A program made the translations under genes and the position numbers. Positions 16,162 through 24,916 of a DNA stretch of 64,000 bases are shown piece by piece. Origin of the DNA: Nocardioides sp. S5 (GTDB lineage: Bacteria > Actinomycetota > Actinomycetes > Propionibacteriales > Nocardioidaceae); contig NZ_CP022296.1 in NCBI RefSeq assembly GCF_017310035.1, forward strand, positions 4,402,001-4,466,000. Direction: 5' to 3'. Every line of letters begins with the position of its first letter. Position 1 is the first letter of the stretch. The notes beneath the pieces are model-generated. The model had not been told where the DNA came from and did no database searches. It saw only the letters and a list, made by a program, of their open reading frames with translations.

Positions 16162-17506
16162 GGTAGTCCACCGGGAAATGGCTGTCCGGGTCCCCTCGAG
16201 TTCAAGGGGCTAACGCAACACCTCTCATGAGGAGGTTGTGATGGCTTACTTGATGGCGGCACGTCGAGGGTTGTGGGAGTGCATCGCGGCGGGCTGCTCG
16301 GTGGAGGAGGCTGCCTCACGTGTCGGTGTGCCGGTCACGACGGCACGCCGGTGGTTTCGTGAGGCTGGCGGTGTGAAGCAGTTACCCAGCCGCAGGCCGG
16401 CCACGTACCGACGCTTGTCGATGCTCGAGCGTGAGTGGATCCATGCCGCGATGGAGCGTGAGGAGTCGATCCGCGAGATCGCGCGATCCTTGAGCCGGTC
16501 GCCCTCGACGATCAGCCGCGAGATCGCGAAGAACCTGTGCAACCAAACTACGGCCGCCCGGCCCGCGATGGCAGACGACGCTCCACGCCGTGGAACTACT
16601 CCCCGCACCTGGCACAGGTCGGTGCGGAGCGTCGGGCTCGCGGCAAGGGCCGCCCGGCGAAGCTGACGCTCAACGAGCGACTGCGTCGGGAGGTGCAGTC
16701 CAGACTGGCCCGCAAGCACAGTCCCGAGCAGATCGCCCGGCGGCTGCGTAAGAAGTTCCCCGACCAGCCGGAGATGTGGGTGTCACACGAGACGATCTAC
16801 CAGTCGATCTACGTCCAGGGCCGCGGCGCTCTCAAGCGTGAGTTGGCGGTGTGTCTACGCACCGGGCGCGCCATCCGCAGACCCCGCCGCAGTGGCGAGG
16901 CACGCCGCGGCCGGATCAAGGACATGGTCAACATCAGCGAGCGTCCCGCCGAGGTCGAGGACCGGGCCGTGCCCGGACACTGGGAGGGCGACCTGATCAC
17001 CGGCAAGGAGAACAAGTCCGCGATCGGCACCCTGGTCGAGCGGACCACGGGCTTCCTGATGCTGTTGCACCTGCCCGAACGCCACGGTGCAATCGAGGTC
17101 CAAGAAGCGATGATCCAGACCCTCGCCCAGCTCCCCGATCGGCTTCGGGGCAGCGTCACCTGGGACCAGGGCATCGAGATGGCCAACCACGCCCAGATCA
17201 CCTTGGCCACCGACGTGAAGATCTACTTCTGCGACCCCGCTTCACCCTGGCAGCGCGGCCTGAACGAGAACACCAACGGGCTCCTGCGCCAGTACTTCCC
17301 CAAGGGCACCGATCTGTCCGGATACCACCCCGACTACTTGGCCTACGTCGCGAACGAGCTCAACGACCGACCACGCAAACGTCTGGACTGGGACACCCCC
17401 ACCGAAGCCCTCACCGCCCTACTGTCGAAACCAACAGATCCAGACGGTGTTGCGCTAGCAGGTTGATTTCGCCCCCGGCTGTCGAGCCACTTCCCGGTGG
17501 ACTACC
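16162..17506 (+). mobile_element. IS30-family insertion sequence, 1345 bp
   Basis: Terminal inverted repeats of 22 bp with one mismatch are at 16162-16183 and 17485-17506 (core TAGTCCACCGGGAA). A second inverted pair, TAACGCAACACC at 16211-16222 and its near-complement at 17446-17457, lies inside. Direct copies of GCG flank the element (16159-16161 and 17507-17509), fitting a 3-bp target duplication. The inner region encodes an IS30 transposase split by a frameshift. The right end lies at the 3' end of hutI and supplies its last two bases of Arg and its stop codon. Confidence 0.85.
16241..17466 (+). pseudogene. IS30-family transposase, frameshifted
   Basis: The first frame (from ATG 16241 behind AGGAGG, stop at 16666) encodes the N-terminal helix-turn-helix region, including R-S-P-S-T-I-S-R-E-I typical of IS30. 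The rest, from about 16537 to 17466, is in the -1 frame. It carries the catalytic DDE domain, with Asp in G-H-W-E-G-D-L-I, Asp in T-W-D-Q-G-I-E-M and Glu in R-G-L-N-E-N-T-N-G. Joined, the two give about 408 residues, normal for IS30. The switch falls around 16530-16540, with no classic A-rich slippery site seen. IS30 elements normally use one frame, so a single-base loss is likelier than programmed frameshifting. Confidence 0.8.
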
Positions 17507-18677
17507 GCGCGACGACCGGGCGCCCGGCCTGCCAGACCCCGGCGACGAGGGGCACGCCGGGACGGTAGGCGAGGTGGACGTGGGACGGCGCGTCGAGCAG
17601 GACGAGGTCGGCGGCCTTCCCGGGGGCGAGCACCCCGACGTCGTCGCGGCCGAGGGCGGCCGCGCCCGTCGCGGTGGCCGCGTGCAGCGCCTCGGCCGGG
17701 CTCATCCGCATGTCGCGCACGGCCAGCGCGATGCAGAGCGCCATCGACGAGGTGAAGCAGGAGCCGGGGTTGCAGTCGCTGGCCAGCGCGACGCGTACGC
17801 CGGCATCGAGGAGGCGGCGGGCGTCGGGATAGGGCTGGCGGGTGGAGAACTCCACCCCCGGCAGGAGCGTCGCGATGGTGCCGCTCGACGCGAGCGCGTC
17901 CACGTCGGCGTCGGAGAGGAACGTGCAGTGGTCGACCGCGACGAGGCCGAGCTCGCAGGCCAGGCGCACGCCGCCGCCGTACGTCAGCTGGTTGGCGTGG
18001 AGGCGTCCGCGCAGGCCGCTGTCGGTGCCGGCCTGCAGGATGGCTCGTGCCTGGTCGACGTCGAAGGCGCCGTCCTCGCAGAACACGTCGATCCACCGGG
18101 CGTGCGGTGCAGCCGCCGTGAGCATGGGGCCGGTGACGAGAGCGACGTAGTCCTCCGGGGCGGTGTCGGCGGGGACGACGTGGGCGCCGAGGAACGTGGT
18201 CTCGTCGGTGAACTGGCGGGCCACCGCGAGACCGCGTGCCTCGTCGTGGACCGAGAGCCCGTAGCCGCTCTTGATCTCCACGGTGGTCGTGCCCTGCCCG
18301 CGCATCTCGGCGACCAGGCGCGCGACGTGGGAGGTCAGCTGCTCGTCGCTGGCGGCGCGGGTGGCGGCGACGGTGGTGCGGATGCCACCGGCGCTGTAGG
18401 GCTCGCCGGTCATCCGGGCCTCGAACTCGCCCGACCGGTCGCCGGCGAAGACGAGGTGGCTGTGGGAGTCGACGAAGCCCGGGATGACGGCCCGGCCGCC
18501 GGCGTCGACGTGCACGTCTGCGGCGGGCGCCTCCGCGGCCGGACCGACCCAGGCGACGCGGCTGCCCTCGACCACGACGGCGGCGTCGTGGACCAGCCCG
18601 AGCAGGCCGCCCTGCTCCGCGCGCGCCGGGTCGTTGGTGACGAGCTCACCGATGCCGGTGATCACCGTGGTGATCAT
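17502..18677 (-). CDS. hutI: Imidazolonepropionase
   Basis: This 391-residue amidohydrolase-superfamily enzyme opens 4-imidazolone-5-propionate to N-formimidoyl-L-glutamate, step 3 of histidine breakdown. Metal ligands are visible in D-S-H-S-H-L at about residues 70-75. Other family blocks include [17 protein letters not shown] and A-S-D-C-N-P-G-S. It overlaps hutF by 4 bases. The TAG stop at 17504-17502 lies inside the IS30 right inverted repeat, so the insertion replaced the original end. The protein reaches the usual family length and all catalytic blocks are intact, so it is probably active. First-listed metal ligands and length make the call firm. Confidence 0.95.
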   Translation of the reverse strand: MITTVITGIGELVTNDPARAEQGGLLGLVHDAAVVVEGSRVAWVGPAAEAPAADVHVDAGGRAVIPGFVDSHSHLVFAGDRSGEFEARMTGEPYSAGGIRTTVAATRAASDEQLTSHVARLVAEMRGQGTTTVEIKSGYGLSVHDEARGLAVARQFTDETTFLGAHVVPADTAPEDYVALVTGPMLTAAAPHARWIDVFCEDGAFDVDQARAILQAGTDSGLRGRLHANQLTYGGGVRLACELGLVAVDHCTFLSDADVDALASSGTIATLLPGVEFSTRQPYPDARRLLDAGVRVALASDCNPGSCFTSSMALCIALAVRDMRMSPAEALHAATATGAAALGRDDVGVLAPGKAADLVLLDAPSHVHLAYRPGVPLVAGVWQAGRPVVAR

Positions 18678-19978
18678 GTCCAGATCCTCCCGATGGCCTC
18701 GTCGAGCTCGCGCCCGATCGCGGCGCGGTCGCCGTCCTCGACGATCCAGCGACCGTCAGCCATGACGCGGCGTACGTCCTCGGCGGCCGCGGCGAAGACG
18801 ACGGTGTTCTCGTCGCGCCCGGTGCCCGCGGTGCGAGGCGTCGCGGGGTCGATCACGACGAGGTCGGCGCGCCGGCCGACGGCGATCGCGCCAGCGTCAC
18901 CCCATCCCAGCGAGGCGTGGCCGTCGGTCGTCGCAGCCGTGAGCAGCTCGGCCGCGGCCCAGTGGCCGCGCTGCTGCGTGGCCAGCCGCTCGTCGAGCTC
19001 GACGGCGCGCATCTCCTCGAAGGGGTCGATGACGGCGTGGCTGTCGCTGCCGAGGGTCATCCGGGCACCGGCGTCGTGGAGCTGGCGCGAGGGCCCGATG
19101 CCGTCGCCGAGGTCGCGCTCGGTGGTCGGGCAGAAGGCGGCGTACGCCCCCGCCCCGCCGATCAGCGCGATGTCGTCGTCGCTCAGGTGGGTGGCGTGGA
19201 CCAGCGACGTCGTGGGTCGCAGGAGGCCGTGGTCGGCGAGCAGCCGCGTCGGGGTGACGCCGTACGCCTTGAGGCAGGCGTCGTTCTCCGCGACCTGCTC
19301 GGAGACATGGGCGTGCAGGGGGCGGTCACCGACCCAGCCCGACACTGAGTCGAGCGCCTCGCGCGGGACGGCGCGCACGGAGTGGACGGCCGCGCCGACG
19401 CGGGCGTGGGGCTCGACGACCAGCCCGTCGACCCGCTCCAGCCATGCCTCGACCGACCCGTCGCTGTAGCGCGCCTGCGCGCCCTCGGGCGGCGCGCCGA
19501 AGCCGGACGAGAGATAGAGGGTGTCGAGCAGGGTGAGCCGGATGCCGGCCTCGCGGGCCGCGTGCACGAGCGCGAGCCCCATCTCGTTCGGGTCGGCGTG
19601 GGGCGTGCCGTCGGGCTGGTGGTGGAGGTAGTGGAACTCCCCGACGCATGTGATCCCGGCGGCGGCCATCTCGCGGTAGGTCGCGAGCGCGAGGGCGAGG
19701 TAGGTGTCGGGGTCGAGCCGCGCGGCGACGGCGTACATCTGGTCGCGCCAGGTCCAGAAGGAGCCGCGCTCACGCTGGGTGCGCCCGCGCAGCGCCCGGT
19801 GGAAGGCGTGGCTGTGGGTGTTGGCGAGGCCGGGGACGACCAGGCCGCGGACCGGGATCGCGCGCGGCGGGTCGCTGTCGGGCGTGACGGAGGTGAAGCG
19901 GCCTGCCTCGACCTCGACGAGCACGTCGTCGGCGAAGCGGTCGCCGAGCCAGGCGCGTTCGAGGAGGTACGCCGTCAC
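18674..19978 (-). CDS. hutF: Formimidoylglutamate deiminase
   Basis: This 434-residue amidohydrolase-superfamily protein converts N-formimidoyl-L-glutamate to N-formyl-L-glutamate and ammonia. Zinc-site blocks are A-N-T-H-S-H-A-F-H near residue 55, H-A-H-V-S-E-Q, and L-G-S-D-S-H-A. The Q/H-rich F-H-Y-L-H-H block is typical of HutF rather than guanine deaminase. The GTG at 19978 overlaps the stop of the upstream M20 gene (GTGA), and the end overlaps hutI by 4 bases, so the three genes are one coupled unit. Having HutF rather than HutG-type formiminoglutamase means a separate N-formylglutamate hydrolase is needed. Confidence 0.93.
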   Translation of the reverse strand: MTAYLLERAWLGDRFADDVLVEVEAGRFTSVTPDSDPPRAIPVRGLVVPGLANTHSHAFHRALRGRTQRERGSFWTWRDQMYAVAARLDPDTYLALALATYREMAAAGITCVGEFHYLHHQPDGTPHADPNEMGLALVHAAREAGIRLTLLDTLYLSSGFGAPPEGAQARYSDGSVEAWLERVDGLVVEPHARVGAAVHSVRAVPREALDSVSGWVGDRPLHAHVSEQVAENDACLKAYGVTPTRLLADHGLLRPTTSLVHATHLSDDDIALIGGAGAYAAFCPTTERDLGDGIGPSRQLHDAGARMTLGSDSHAVIDPFEEMRAVELDERLATQQRGHWAAAELLTAATTDGHASLGWGDAGAIAVGRRADLVVIDPATPRTAGTGRDENTVVFAAAAEDVRRVMADGRWIVEDGDRAAIGRELDEAIGRIWT

Positions 19979-21168
19979 CGGGCGAGCTCCTCGAGCACGT
20001 CGGCGAGCGCGTCGACGCCGGCCAGGCAGTCGGAGGTCTCGGCGTGCTCGTCGGGCGAGTGCGAGACGCCCGTGGGGTTGCGCACGAAGACCATCGCGGT
20101 GGGGATCCCGGCGTCGGACAGGATGCCGGCGTCGTGGCCGGCCTGCGTCGGGATCACGGGCCAGTCGCCGAGCCCTGCCAGCCGCGCGGCAAGGTCCGGG
20201 TCGAAGGCGACCGAGCCGGAGACCGACTCCGCGGTGACGGTGAGCGAGGTGCCGTCGCGACCGGCGCGGTCCTGCGCCTGACGTCCGACGGCGTCGACCA
20301 TCTCGGCCAGCGCGTCGTCGGAGGAGGCGCGGGCGTCGAGCCAGGCGGTGACGAGCGAGGGGACGGCGTTGGTGCCGTTGGGCTCGACCGAGATCCGGCC
20401 GAAGGTCGCGCGCTGGCCGGCGAGCCGGGCCTGCTTGTTGGCGGCGAGGACGGTCATCGCATAGGTCAGCATCGGGTCGTGGCGGTCCTCCATGCGGGTC
20501 GTGCCCGCGTGGTTGGCCTGGCCGGCGAAGTCGAAGCGCCAGCGCCCGTGCGGCCAGATCTCGCTGGCCAGCCCGACCGCGACGTCGCGGTCGACGAGGT
20601 CGCGGCCCTGCTCGACGTGGAGCTCGACGAAGGTGCCGACCCTCTCCAGGGAGAGCAGCCCGGTCGACGGGTCGAGCCCGGTGGCCTCGACGGCGTCGGC
20701 GAGGAAGACGCCGTCGCGGTCGCGCAGCTCGCGAGCGTCGTCCCAGGACGTCGCGCCGGTGACGAGGCGCGAGCCGAGGCAGGCGCGGCCGAAGCGCGAG
20801 CCCTCCTCCTCGACGAAGACCCCGATCCCGATTGGCCGGCCCGGCTCGAAGCCACGCCCCCGCATCGTGTCGACCGCGGCAAGCGCGGAGACGACGCCCA
20901 GCGGACCGTCGTACGCCCCGCCGTCGAGGACGGAGTCGAGGTGCGAGCCGGTCAGCACGCCCTTCCCGGTCGCCGAGGCGGGCGCCCACCAGGCGACCTG
21001 GTTGCCGATGCCGTCGGTCTCGACCGTCAGCCCGCGCGCGGCGCACTCCTCCGCGAACCAGCTGCGGAGCTCGGACTCGGCCGAGGCCCAGGGCTGGCGG
21101 AAGTAGCCACCGGACGCGGCCGATCGCCCGACCGGCGCCAGGTCACGCCACATCTGCTCGAAGCCCAT
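19975..21168 (-). CDS. M20 family amidohydrolase (allantoate amidohydrolase-like), likely Hut pathway
   Basis: This 397-residue protein is of the allantoate amidohydrolase/N-carbamoyl-L-amino-acid hydrolase subfamily. Metal-binding blocks are G-S-H-L-D-S-V, D-G-P-L-G-V, V-E-E-E-G-S-R-F and E-L-H-V-E-Q-G, with a late S-H-S-P-D-E-H. It is first in the hut operon with hutF and hutI. HutF yields N-formylglutamate and no classical HutG is visible, so this enzyme is the natural candidate for the last step (formate release to glutamate); that is inference from context. A Hut-type palindrome lies 54 bases upstream of its ATG. Ordinary annotation would call it AllC. Confidence 0.88.
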   Translation of the reverse strand: MGFEQMWRDLAPVGRSAASGGYFRQPWASAESELRSWFAEECAARGLTVETDGIGNQVAWWAPASATGKGVLTGSHLDSVLDGGAYDGPLGVVSALAAVDTMRGRGFEPGRPIGIGVFVEEEGSRFGRACLGSRLVTGATSWDDARELRDRDGVFLADAVEATGLDPSTGLLSLERVGTFVELHVEQGRDLVDRDVAVGLASEIWPHGRWRFDFAGQANHAGTTRMEDRHDPMLTYAMTVLAANKQARLAGQRATFGRISVEPNGTNAVPSLVTAWLDARASSDDALAEMVDAVGRQAQDRAGRDGTSLTVTAESVSGSVAFDPDLAARLAGLGDWPVIPTQAGHDAGILSDAGIPTAMVFVRNPTGVSHSPDEHAETSDCLAGVDALADVLEELAR

Positions 21169-21221
21169 GCCGCCAGTCCATCGTCAACGCCCACCGGGGT
21201 CAACGCGGCGCGGCGGGGGTG

Positions 21222-21239
21222 CGTCTCGGATCCGAGACG
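21222..21239. promoter_or_regulatory. Hut-type operator palindrome (locus 1)
   Basis: CGTCTCGGATCCGAGACG is a perfect 18-bp palindrome 54 bases before the M20-hutF-hutI start codon. A near-identical 16-bp copy (one base different) lies 45 bases before hutH at 44599-44614. The 14-bp core TCTCGGATCCGAGA resembles, from memory, the TCTG...CCAGA-type site of the IclR-type HutR of corynebacteria. Confidence 0.75.
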
Positions 21240-21259
21240 GGCCTCGCGCCCGGCCCGCT

Positions 21260-21335
21260 GCTGTAACGCCGGGTTAGTACCTGTACCCACCCGGATATAT
21301 CCAGGGGGGTACAAGCAGTAACCCGGCGTTACAGC
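21260..21335. promoter_or_regulatory. 76-bp hyphenated palindrome between divergent operons
   Basis: The stretch is symmetric about 21297/21298. Outer arms GCTGTAACGCCGGGTTA (21260-21276) and its exact complement (21319-21335) match over 17 bases, each also holding a TAAC-N5-GTTA box. TGTACCC and GGGTACA pair next, and the centre is the AT-rich palindrome GGATATATCC (21293-21302). It lies between the hut M20 gene (minus) and the nitroreductase gene (plus), so a dimer-of-dimers operator over back-to-back promoters is the simplest reading. Confidence 0.8.
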
Positions 21336-21377
21336 GGGAGTACCCGCGCCGCGGAGGAGAGTGGGAGGCTGGCGGCC

Positions 21378-21992
21378 ATGGAGTTCCGCGAGGTCGTACG
21401 CCGTCGCCGCATGGTGCGCCGCTACTCCGACGCCCCGGTCGACCCGGAGGTGGTCGACCGGATGCTCGCCCACGCCCAGCGCGCGCCGAACGCCGGCTTC
21501 AGCCAGGGCTGGGCCTTCCTGGTGCTCGACACCCCCGCCGACGTCGGCCGGTTCTGGGAGTCCACGGGCGCCGACCCGGAGACGCACAACGCGTGGCTCG
21601 ACGGCATGCGGACCGCACCGGTCGTGATCGTCCCGCTGGCCAGCAAGGACGCCTACCTCGACCGCTACGCCGAGCCCGACAAGGGCTGGACCGACCGGAG
21701 CGAGGACCGGTGGGCGGTGCCGTACTGGTGGGTCGACACCGGCATGGCGGCGCTGCTGGTCCTCCAGACGGCCGTCGACGAGGGCCTGGGCGCGTGCTTC
21801 TTCGGCATCCCGAGTGAGCACGTCGCCTCCTTCCGCTCGGCGTTCGGCATCCCCGACGACCACGCCCCCGTCGGCGCGATCACCGTCGGGCACCGGCTCG
21901 CCGACACCGGTGCGGCGGGGTCACCGGTGCGACGGGAGCGGCGTACGAATCTGGTCCATCGCGGCCGCTGGAGCACTACGGTCAGCCCATGA
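21378..21992 (+). CDS. Nitroreductase family flavoprotein
   Basis: This 204-residue protein starts M-E-F-R-E-V-V-R-R-R-R-M-V-R-R-Y, the FMN-phosphate Arg block of the nitroreductase fold. It continues A-P-N-A-G-F-S-Q-G-W, then a G-L-G-A-C-F-F-G-I-P block that lines the flavin. Members are FMN-dependent NAD(P)H oxidoreductases acting on nitro compounds, flavins, quinones or enamides; the substrate is not evident. A GGAGGAGAGTGGGAGG purine-rich ribosome region precedes the ATG. Its stop shares 4 bases with the next start (ATGA). It is first gene of a three-gene unit with an M20 peptidase and an MFS transporter, transcribed away from the hut operon and probably controlled by the 76-bp palindrome. 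Confidence 0.9.
   Translation: MEFREVVRRRRMVRRYSDAPVDPEVVDRMLAHAQRAPNAGFSQGWAFLVLDTPADVGRFWESTGADPETHNAWLDGMRTAPVVIVPLASKDAYLDRYAEPDKGWTDRSEDRWAVPYWWVDTGMAALLVLQTAVDEGLGACFFGIPSEHVASFRSAFGIPDDHAPVGAITVGHRLADTGAAGSPVRRERRTNLVHRGRWSTTVSP
21977..21989 (+). promoter_or_regulatory. Internal leaderless -10 element for the M20 peptidase gene
   Basis: TACGGT at 21977-21982 lies 6 bases before the ATG at 21989, inside the 3' end of the nitroreductase gene. It could give a leaderless message for the downstream two genes independent of the upstream operon promoter. Confidence 0.45.
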
Positions 21993-23338
21993 CCGCTCTG
22001 CCCATCGAGAGACGTGCGGTGGGCGCCCTGCAGGCCCTCGTCCGCATCCCGACCGTCAGCGACCGCGACCCGTCAAGGGTCGACGCCGACGCCTTCGAGC
22101 AGCTCCTGGCCGAGCTCGCCCACCAGTTCCCGCTGCTCCACGAGCGGCTCGAGGTGATCCGCGTCGGCACCCACGGGCTGCTCGCGCACTGGGCCGGCGT
22201 GAGCGCCGAGCGACCGGTCGTCCTCATGGCCCACCTCGACGTCGTACCCGTCGACCCGGACGCGCCCTGGCAGCACGACCCGTTCGGTGGCGAGATCCAC
22301 GAAAGCCCCACGGGGCCTGCGATCTGGGGTCGCGGCACCCTCGACGACAAGGGCTGCGTCGTCGGCATCTGCGCGGCGGTGGAGCAGCTGCTCGAGGCCG
22401 GCCACGTCCCGGCCCAGGACGTCTGGCTGTCCTTCGGCTGCGACGAGGAGGTCAGCGGCACCGCGGCGATCGAGGCGGTCGGCGTCCTGCGCGAGCGGGG
22501 CGTGACGCCGTGGCTGGTGCTCGACGAGGGTGGTGCGATCGCCGGTGGCGCGTTCCCGGGCGTGAAGGCGCCGCTCGGCGTCATCGGCGTGACCGAGAAG
22601 GGCACCACCTCGCTCGAGCTGGTCGCGGAGGGACGCGGCGGGCACGCCTCGACGCCCGCGCCCAACGGTCCGACGGCCCGCATCGCGAGGGCGATCCTGC
22701 GGGTGGAGAAGTCACCCTTCCCCGCCTCCGCACCGGCGCCCACCCTCGAGCTCATGCGCCGCCTGGCCCCCCACGTCCCGCTCCCGCTGCGTCCGCTCCT
22801 GTCCCGTGCCGACCGCATGGCGCCAGTGGTGACCCGCGCCCTCCTCGCCGCCGGCCCCGAGGCCGCCGCCATGACGCGTACGACCGTGGCGACCACCACA
22901 CTCAGCGGGTCACCCGCCCTCAACGTGATCGCCTCGACGGCCCGCGCCGGGCTCAACATCCGCGTGATGGTGGGCGACACCGTGGCCGGGGTGGTCGAGC
23001 ACGTCCGGAAGGCCGTCGCCGACGACTCGATCCGCATCGAGGTCGTCGAGTCGGGCGAGCCCTCGCCGCTCTCCCCGATGGACGAGCGGTTCGAGCTGCT
23101 GGAGGACTGCATCGGCGCGGTCTTCCCGGACGCGGTCGCGACGCCCTACGTGATGATGGCGGCCACCGACTCGCGCCACTTCACCGCCATCAGCGAGCAC
23201 GTCTACCGCTTCGCCCCCTTCAGGATGACGAAGGCGCAGCGCGAGGCCATCCACTCCTACGACGAGCACCTCGGCGTGGCCGACCTGCTCGACGGCGTCC
23301 GCTGGTACGCCCTGCTGATCGAGAGGCTCCCCTCATGA
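21989..23338 (+). CDS. M20 family metallopeptidase (dipeptidase/carboxypeptidase-like)
   Basis: This 449-residue protein has a di-zinc centre visible as M-A-H-L-D-V-V-P-V, W-G-R-G-T-L-D-D-K-G and G-C-D-E-E-V-S-G, plus a dimerisation domain between. Late in the sequence, A-T-D-S-R-H-F supplies another His. It is closer to the PM20D1/carboxypeptidase S group than to the AllC-type protein at 19975-21168. No signal peptide is visible, so it is cytoplasmic. It overlaps both neighbours by 4 bases (ATGA), between nitroreductase and MFS, so all three likely act on one compound, perhaps an imported or exported N-acyl amino acid or dipeptide (inference). Confidence 0.9.
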   Translation: MTALPIERRAVGALQALVRIPTVSDRDPSRVDADAFEQLLAELAHQFPLLHERLEVIRVGTHGLLAHWAGVSAERPVVLMAHLDVVPVDPDAPWQHDPFGGEIHESPTGPAIWGRGTLDDKGCVVGICAAVEQLLEAGHVPAQDVWLSFGCDEEVSGTAAIEAVGVLRERGVTPWLVLDEGGAIAGGAFPGVKAPLGVIGVTEKGTTSLELVAEGRGGHASTPAPNGPTARIARAILRVEKSPFPASAPAPTLELMRRLAPHVPLPLRPLLSRADRMAPVVTRALLAAGPEAAAMTRTTVATTTLSGSPALNVIASTARAGLNIRVMVGDTVAGVVEHVRKAVADDSIRIEVVESGEPSPLSPMDERFELLEDCIGAVFPDAVATPYVMMAATDSRHFTAISEHVYRFAPFRMTKAQREAIHSYDEHLGVADLLDGVRWYALLIERLPS

Positions 23339-24786
23339 CCACCACCCGGCCCCCGGCCCAGACCGCCGCGAGGAGCCTGGCGGCCATCGTCGGCTTCCTC
23401 GTCCTCGTCGAGGTGGCCAGCGGGATCCTCCAGGGCTACTACACGCCCATCTACCCGCAGATCGCCGAGCACCTGTCGATCAGCGAGGGCGACATCAACT
23501 GGTTCGAGGCGGCACAGCTGATCGTCAGCGCGCTGTGCATCCCGCTCCTGGCGCGGCTCGGCGACCTCGTCGGGCACAAGACCGTGCTGCTCGTCTCGAC
23601 CGCCGTGACCGCCCTCGGCTCGTGGTGGCTGGCCTTCGCCCCGGACTTCACCACCTTCCTCATCGGCTGGGCGATCCAGGGCGCCTACGTCGTGTGGCTG
23701 CCGCTGGAGATCGCCATCATCCACCGCCGCACGCGCGACTCGGGCCGCCAGCAGCTGCTGACCCGCCGCGGGGCGGCGATCCTGGTCGGGGCGCTCGAGC
23801 TCGCCGTCATCATCGGCGCGGTGACCAGCGGCGTGCTCGTCGAGTCGCTCGACATGAACCTCCTCCTCGCGATGCCCGCCGTGGTCGTGACCGCCGTCTT
23901 CTTCGTGATCCTCGTTGGGGTCGAGCAGGCACCCGGCGACGACACCGGCGGCATCGACTGGACCGGCCTGGCCCTCGTCACCGTCGCCCTCGGCGTGCTG
24001 ATGGGCGGCCTGGTCTGGCTGCGCCTCGACGGGGCCGGCTCCCTGCGCGGCTGGGCGACGATCCTGGCCTCGGTCGCGGTGTTCGCCGCCTTCTGGCGCT
24101 TCGAGCAGCGCCATCCCGAGCCGATCGTCGACGTACGCCTGCTCTCGAGCCCCGCGCAGTGGCCGGTGCAGGTGACGGCCTTCCTCTTCGGCATCCCCGT
24201 CCTCGGCGGCCAGATCCCCCTGTCGACCTACGCCCAGGCCGACCCCGTCGAGCGCGGCTACGGCCTCGGCGCGGAGCCCGCCTTCATCTCCACCCTCATC
24301 GGGCTCTACGTCGTGACGCTGGCGATCGGCGCGTTCACCCTGCCGCTGACGACGCGGCTCCTGGGCGGCGTACGCCGTGCGCTGGTCGTCGCGTGCTGCC
24401 TCGTCGGGCTGGGCTACCTGCTGTGGCTGCCCTTCAACACCGAGACGTGGCAGGCGCTCGTCAACATGGGCATCGCCGGCCTCGGGTCGGGCGCGCTGGT
24501 CGCGGCCCTGCCCGCCGCGGCGGCCGCTGCTGCTCCCCCGGAGCGCACCGGCATCGCGACCGGCATGACCAACGGCACCAAGACCGTCGGCGGCGCGATC
24601 GCCTCGGCGGTCTTCGCGATCGCCCTGACCGCGACCGGCTCGCTCGACGCGACCGCGGAGGAGGTGGCGCCGTTCAGCGGCTACCTCACCGTCTGGGCGG
24701 TCTGCGCCGGCGCGTCCTTCCTCGCCGCGCTCGCGCTGCTGGCCGCGCCGAAGCACGCCTTCAGCGACGCGCCCGTTGCCCCGTGA
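23335..24786 (+). CDS. MFS transporter, DHA2-like with about 14 TM segments
   Basis: This 483-residue protein has about fourteen hydrophobic segments, the count of DHA2-type drug:proton antiporters. The loop L-G-D-L-V-G-H-K after helix 2 matches the MFS signature. The ATG at 23335 shares 4 bases with the peptidase stop; an open frame continues upstream but overlaps the peptidase and is not conserved-looking. It is last gene of the nitroreductase-peptidase-MFS unit and is followed directly by a strong hairpin that starts at its stop codon. Export of a toxic small molecule or amino-acid derivative is the usual role in this family. Confidence 0.9.
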   Translation: MTTTRPPAQTAARSLAAIVGFLVLVEVASGILQGYYTPIYPQIAEHLSISEGDINWFEAAQLIVSALCIPLLARLGDLVGHKTVLLVSTAVTALGSWWLAFAPDFTTFLIGWAIQGAYVVWLPLEIAIIHRRTRDSGRQQLLTRRGAAILVGALELAVIIGAVTSGVLVESLDMNLLLAMPAVVVTAVFFVILVGVEQAPGDDTGGIDWTGLALVTVALGVLMGGLVWLRLDGAGSLRGWATILASVAVFAAFWRFEQRHPEPIVDVRLLSSPAQWPVQVTAFLFGIPVLGGQIPLSTYAQADPVERGYGLGAEPAFISTLIGLYVVTLAIGAFTLPLTTRLLGGVRRALVVACCLVGLGYLLWLPFNTETWQALVNMGIAGLGSGALVAALPAAAAAAAPPERTGIATGMTNGTKTVGGAIASAVFAIALTATGSLDATAEEVAPFSGYLTVWAVCAGASFLAALALLAAPKHAFSDAPVAP

Positions 24787-24815
24787 GGGATCCCCGGCCG
24801 ACCGGGGATCCCTCA
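24784..24815 (+). terminator. Strong hairpin terminator after the MFS gene
   Basis: A perfect 14-bp stem TGAGGGATCCCCGG with complement CCGGGGATCCCTCA surrounds a CCGA loop. The stem begins at the TGA stop itself. There is no U-run, as usual in high-GC actinobacteria. Confidence 0.75.
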
Positions 24816-24868
24816 GGTTGTCGGCCTCTGCACGGCCTGACAACCTCCGGGAGAGCCTGACAACCTCC
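24815..24868. promoter_or_regulatory. Operator-like repeats AGGTTGTC / GACAACCT
   Basis: GCCTGACAACCTCC occurs twice as direct repeats at 24835-24848 and 24855-24868, spaced exactly 20 bases (two helical turns). An inverted copy, AGGTTGTCGGCC, is at 24815-24826. They lie 35-90 bases upstream of the -10 of the next gene, placed like activator or repressor sites. Confidence 0.45.
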
Positions 24869-24902
24869 CGACCGCTGGAGACATCGGCCGCAGTGCGTGC
24901 AC

Positions 24903-24916
24903 TAGATTCGCCGCCA
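24903..24916 (+). promoter_or_regulatory. Leaderless -10 element of the secreted-protein gene
   Basis: TAGATT at 24903-24908 lies 7 bases before the ATG at 24916, with no Shine-Dalgarno between. Confidence 0.6.

Noticed and set aside
24784..24815. GGATCC-containing hairpin as another Hut operator
   Set aside because: It shares only GGATCC with the hut palindrome, begins at a stop codon and has a terminator-like 14-bp stem and 4-base loop.
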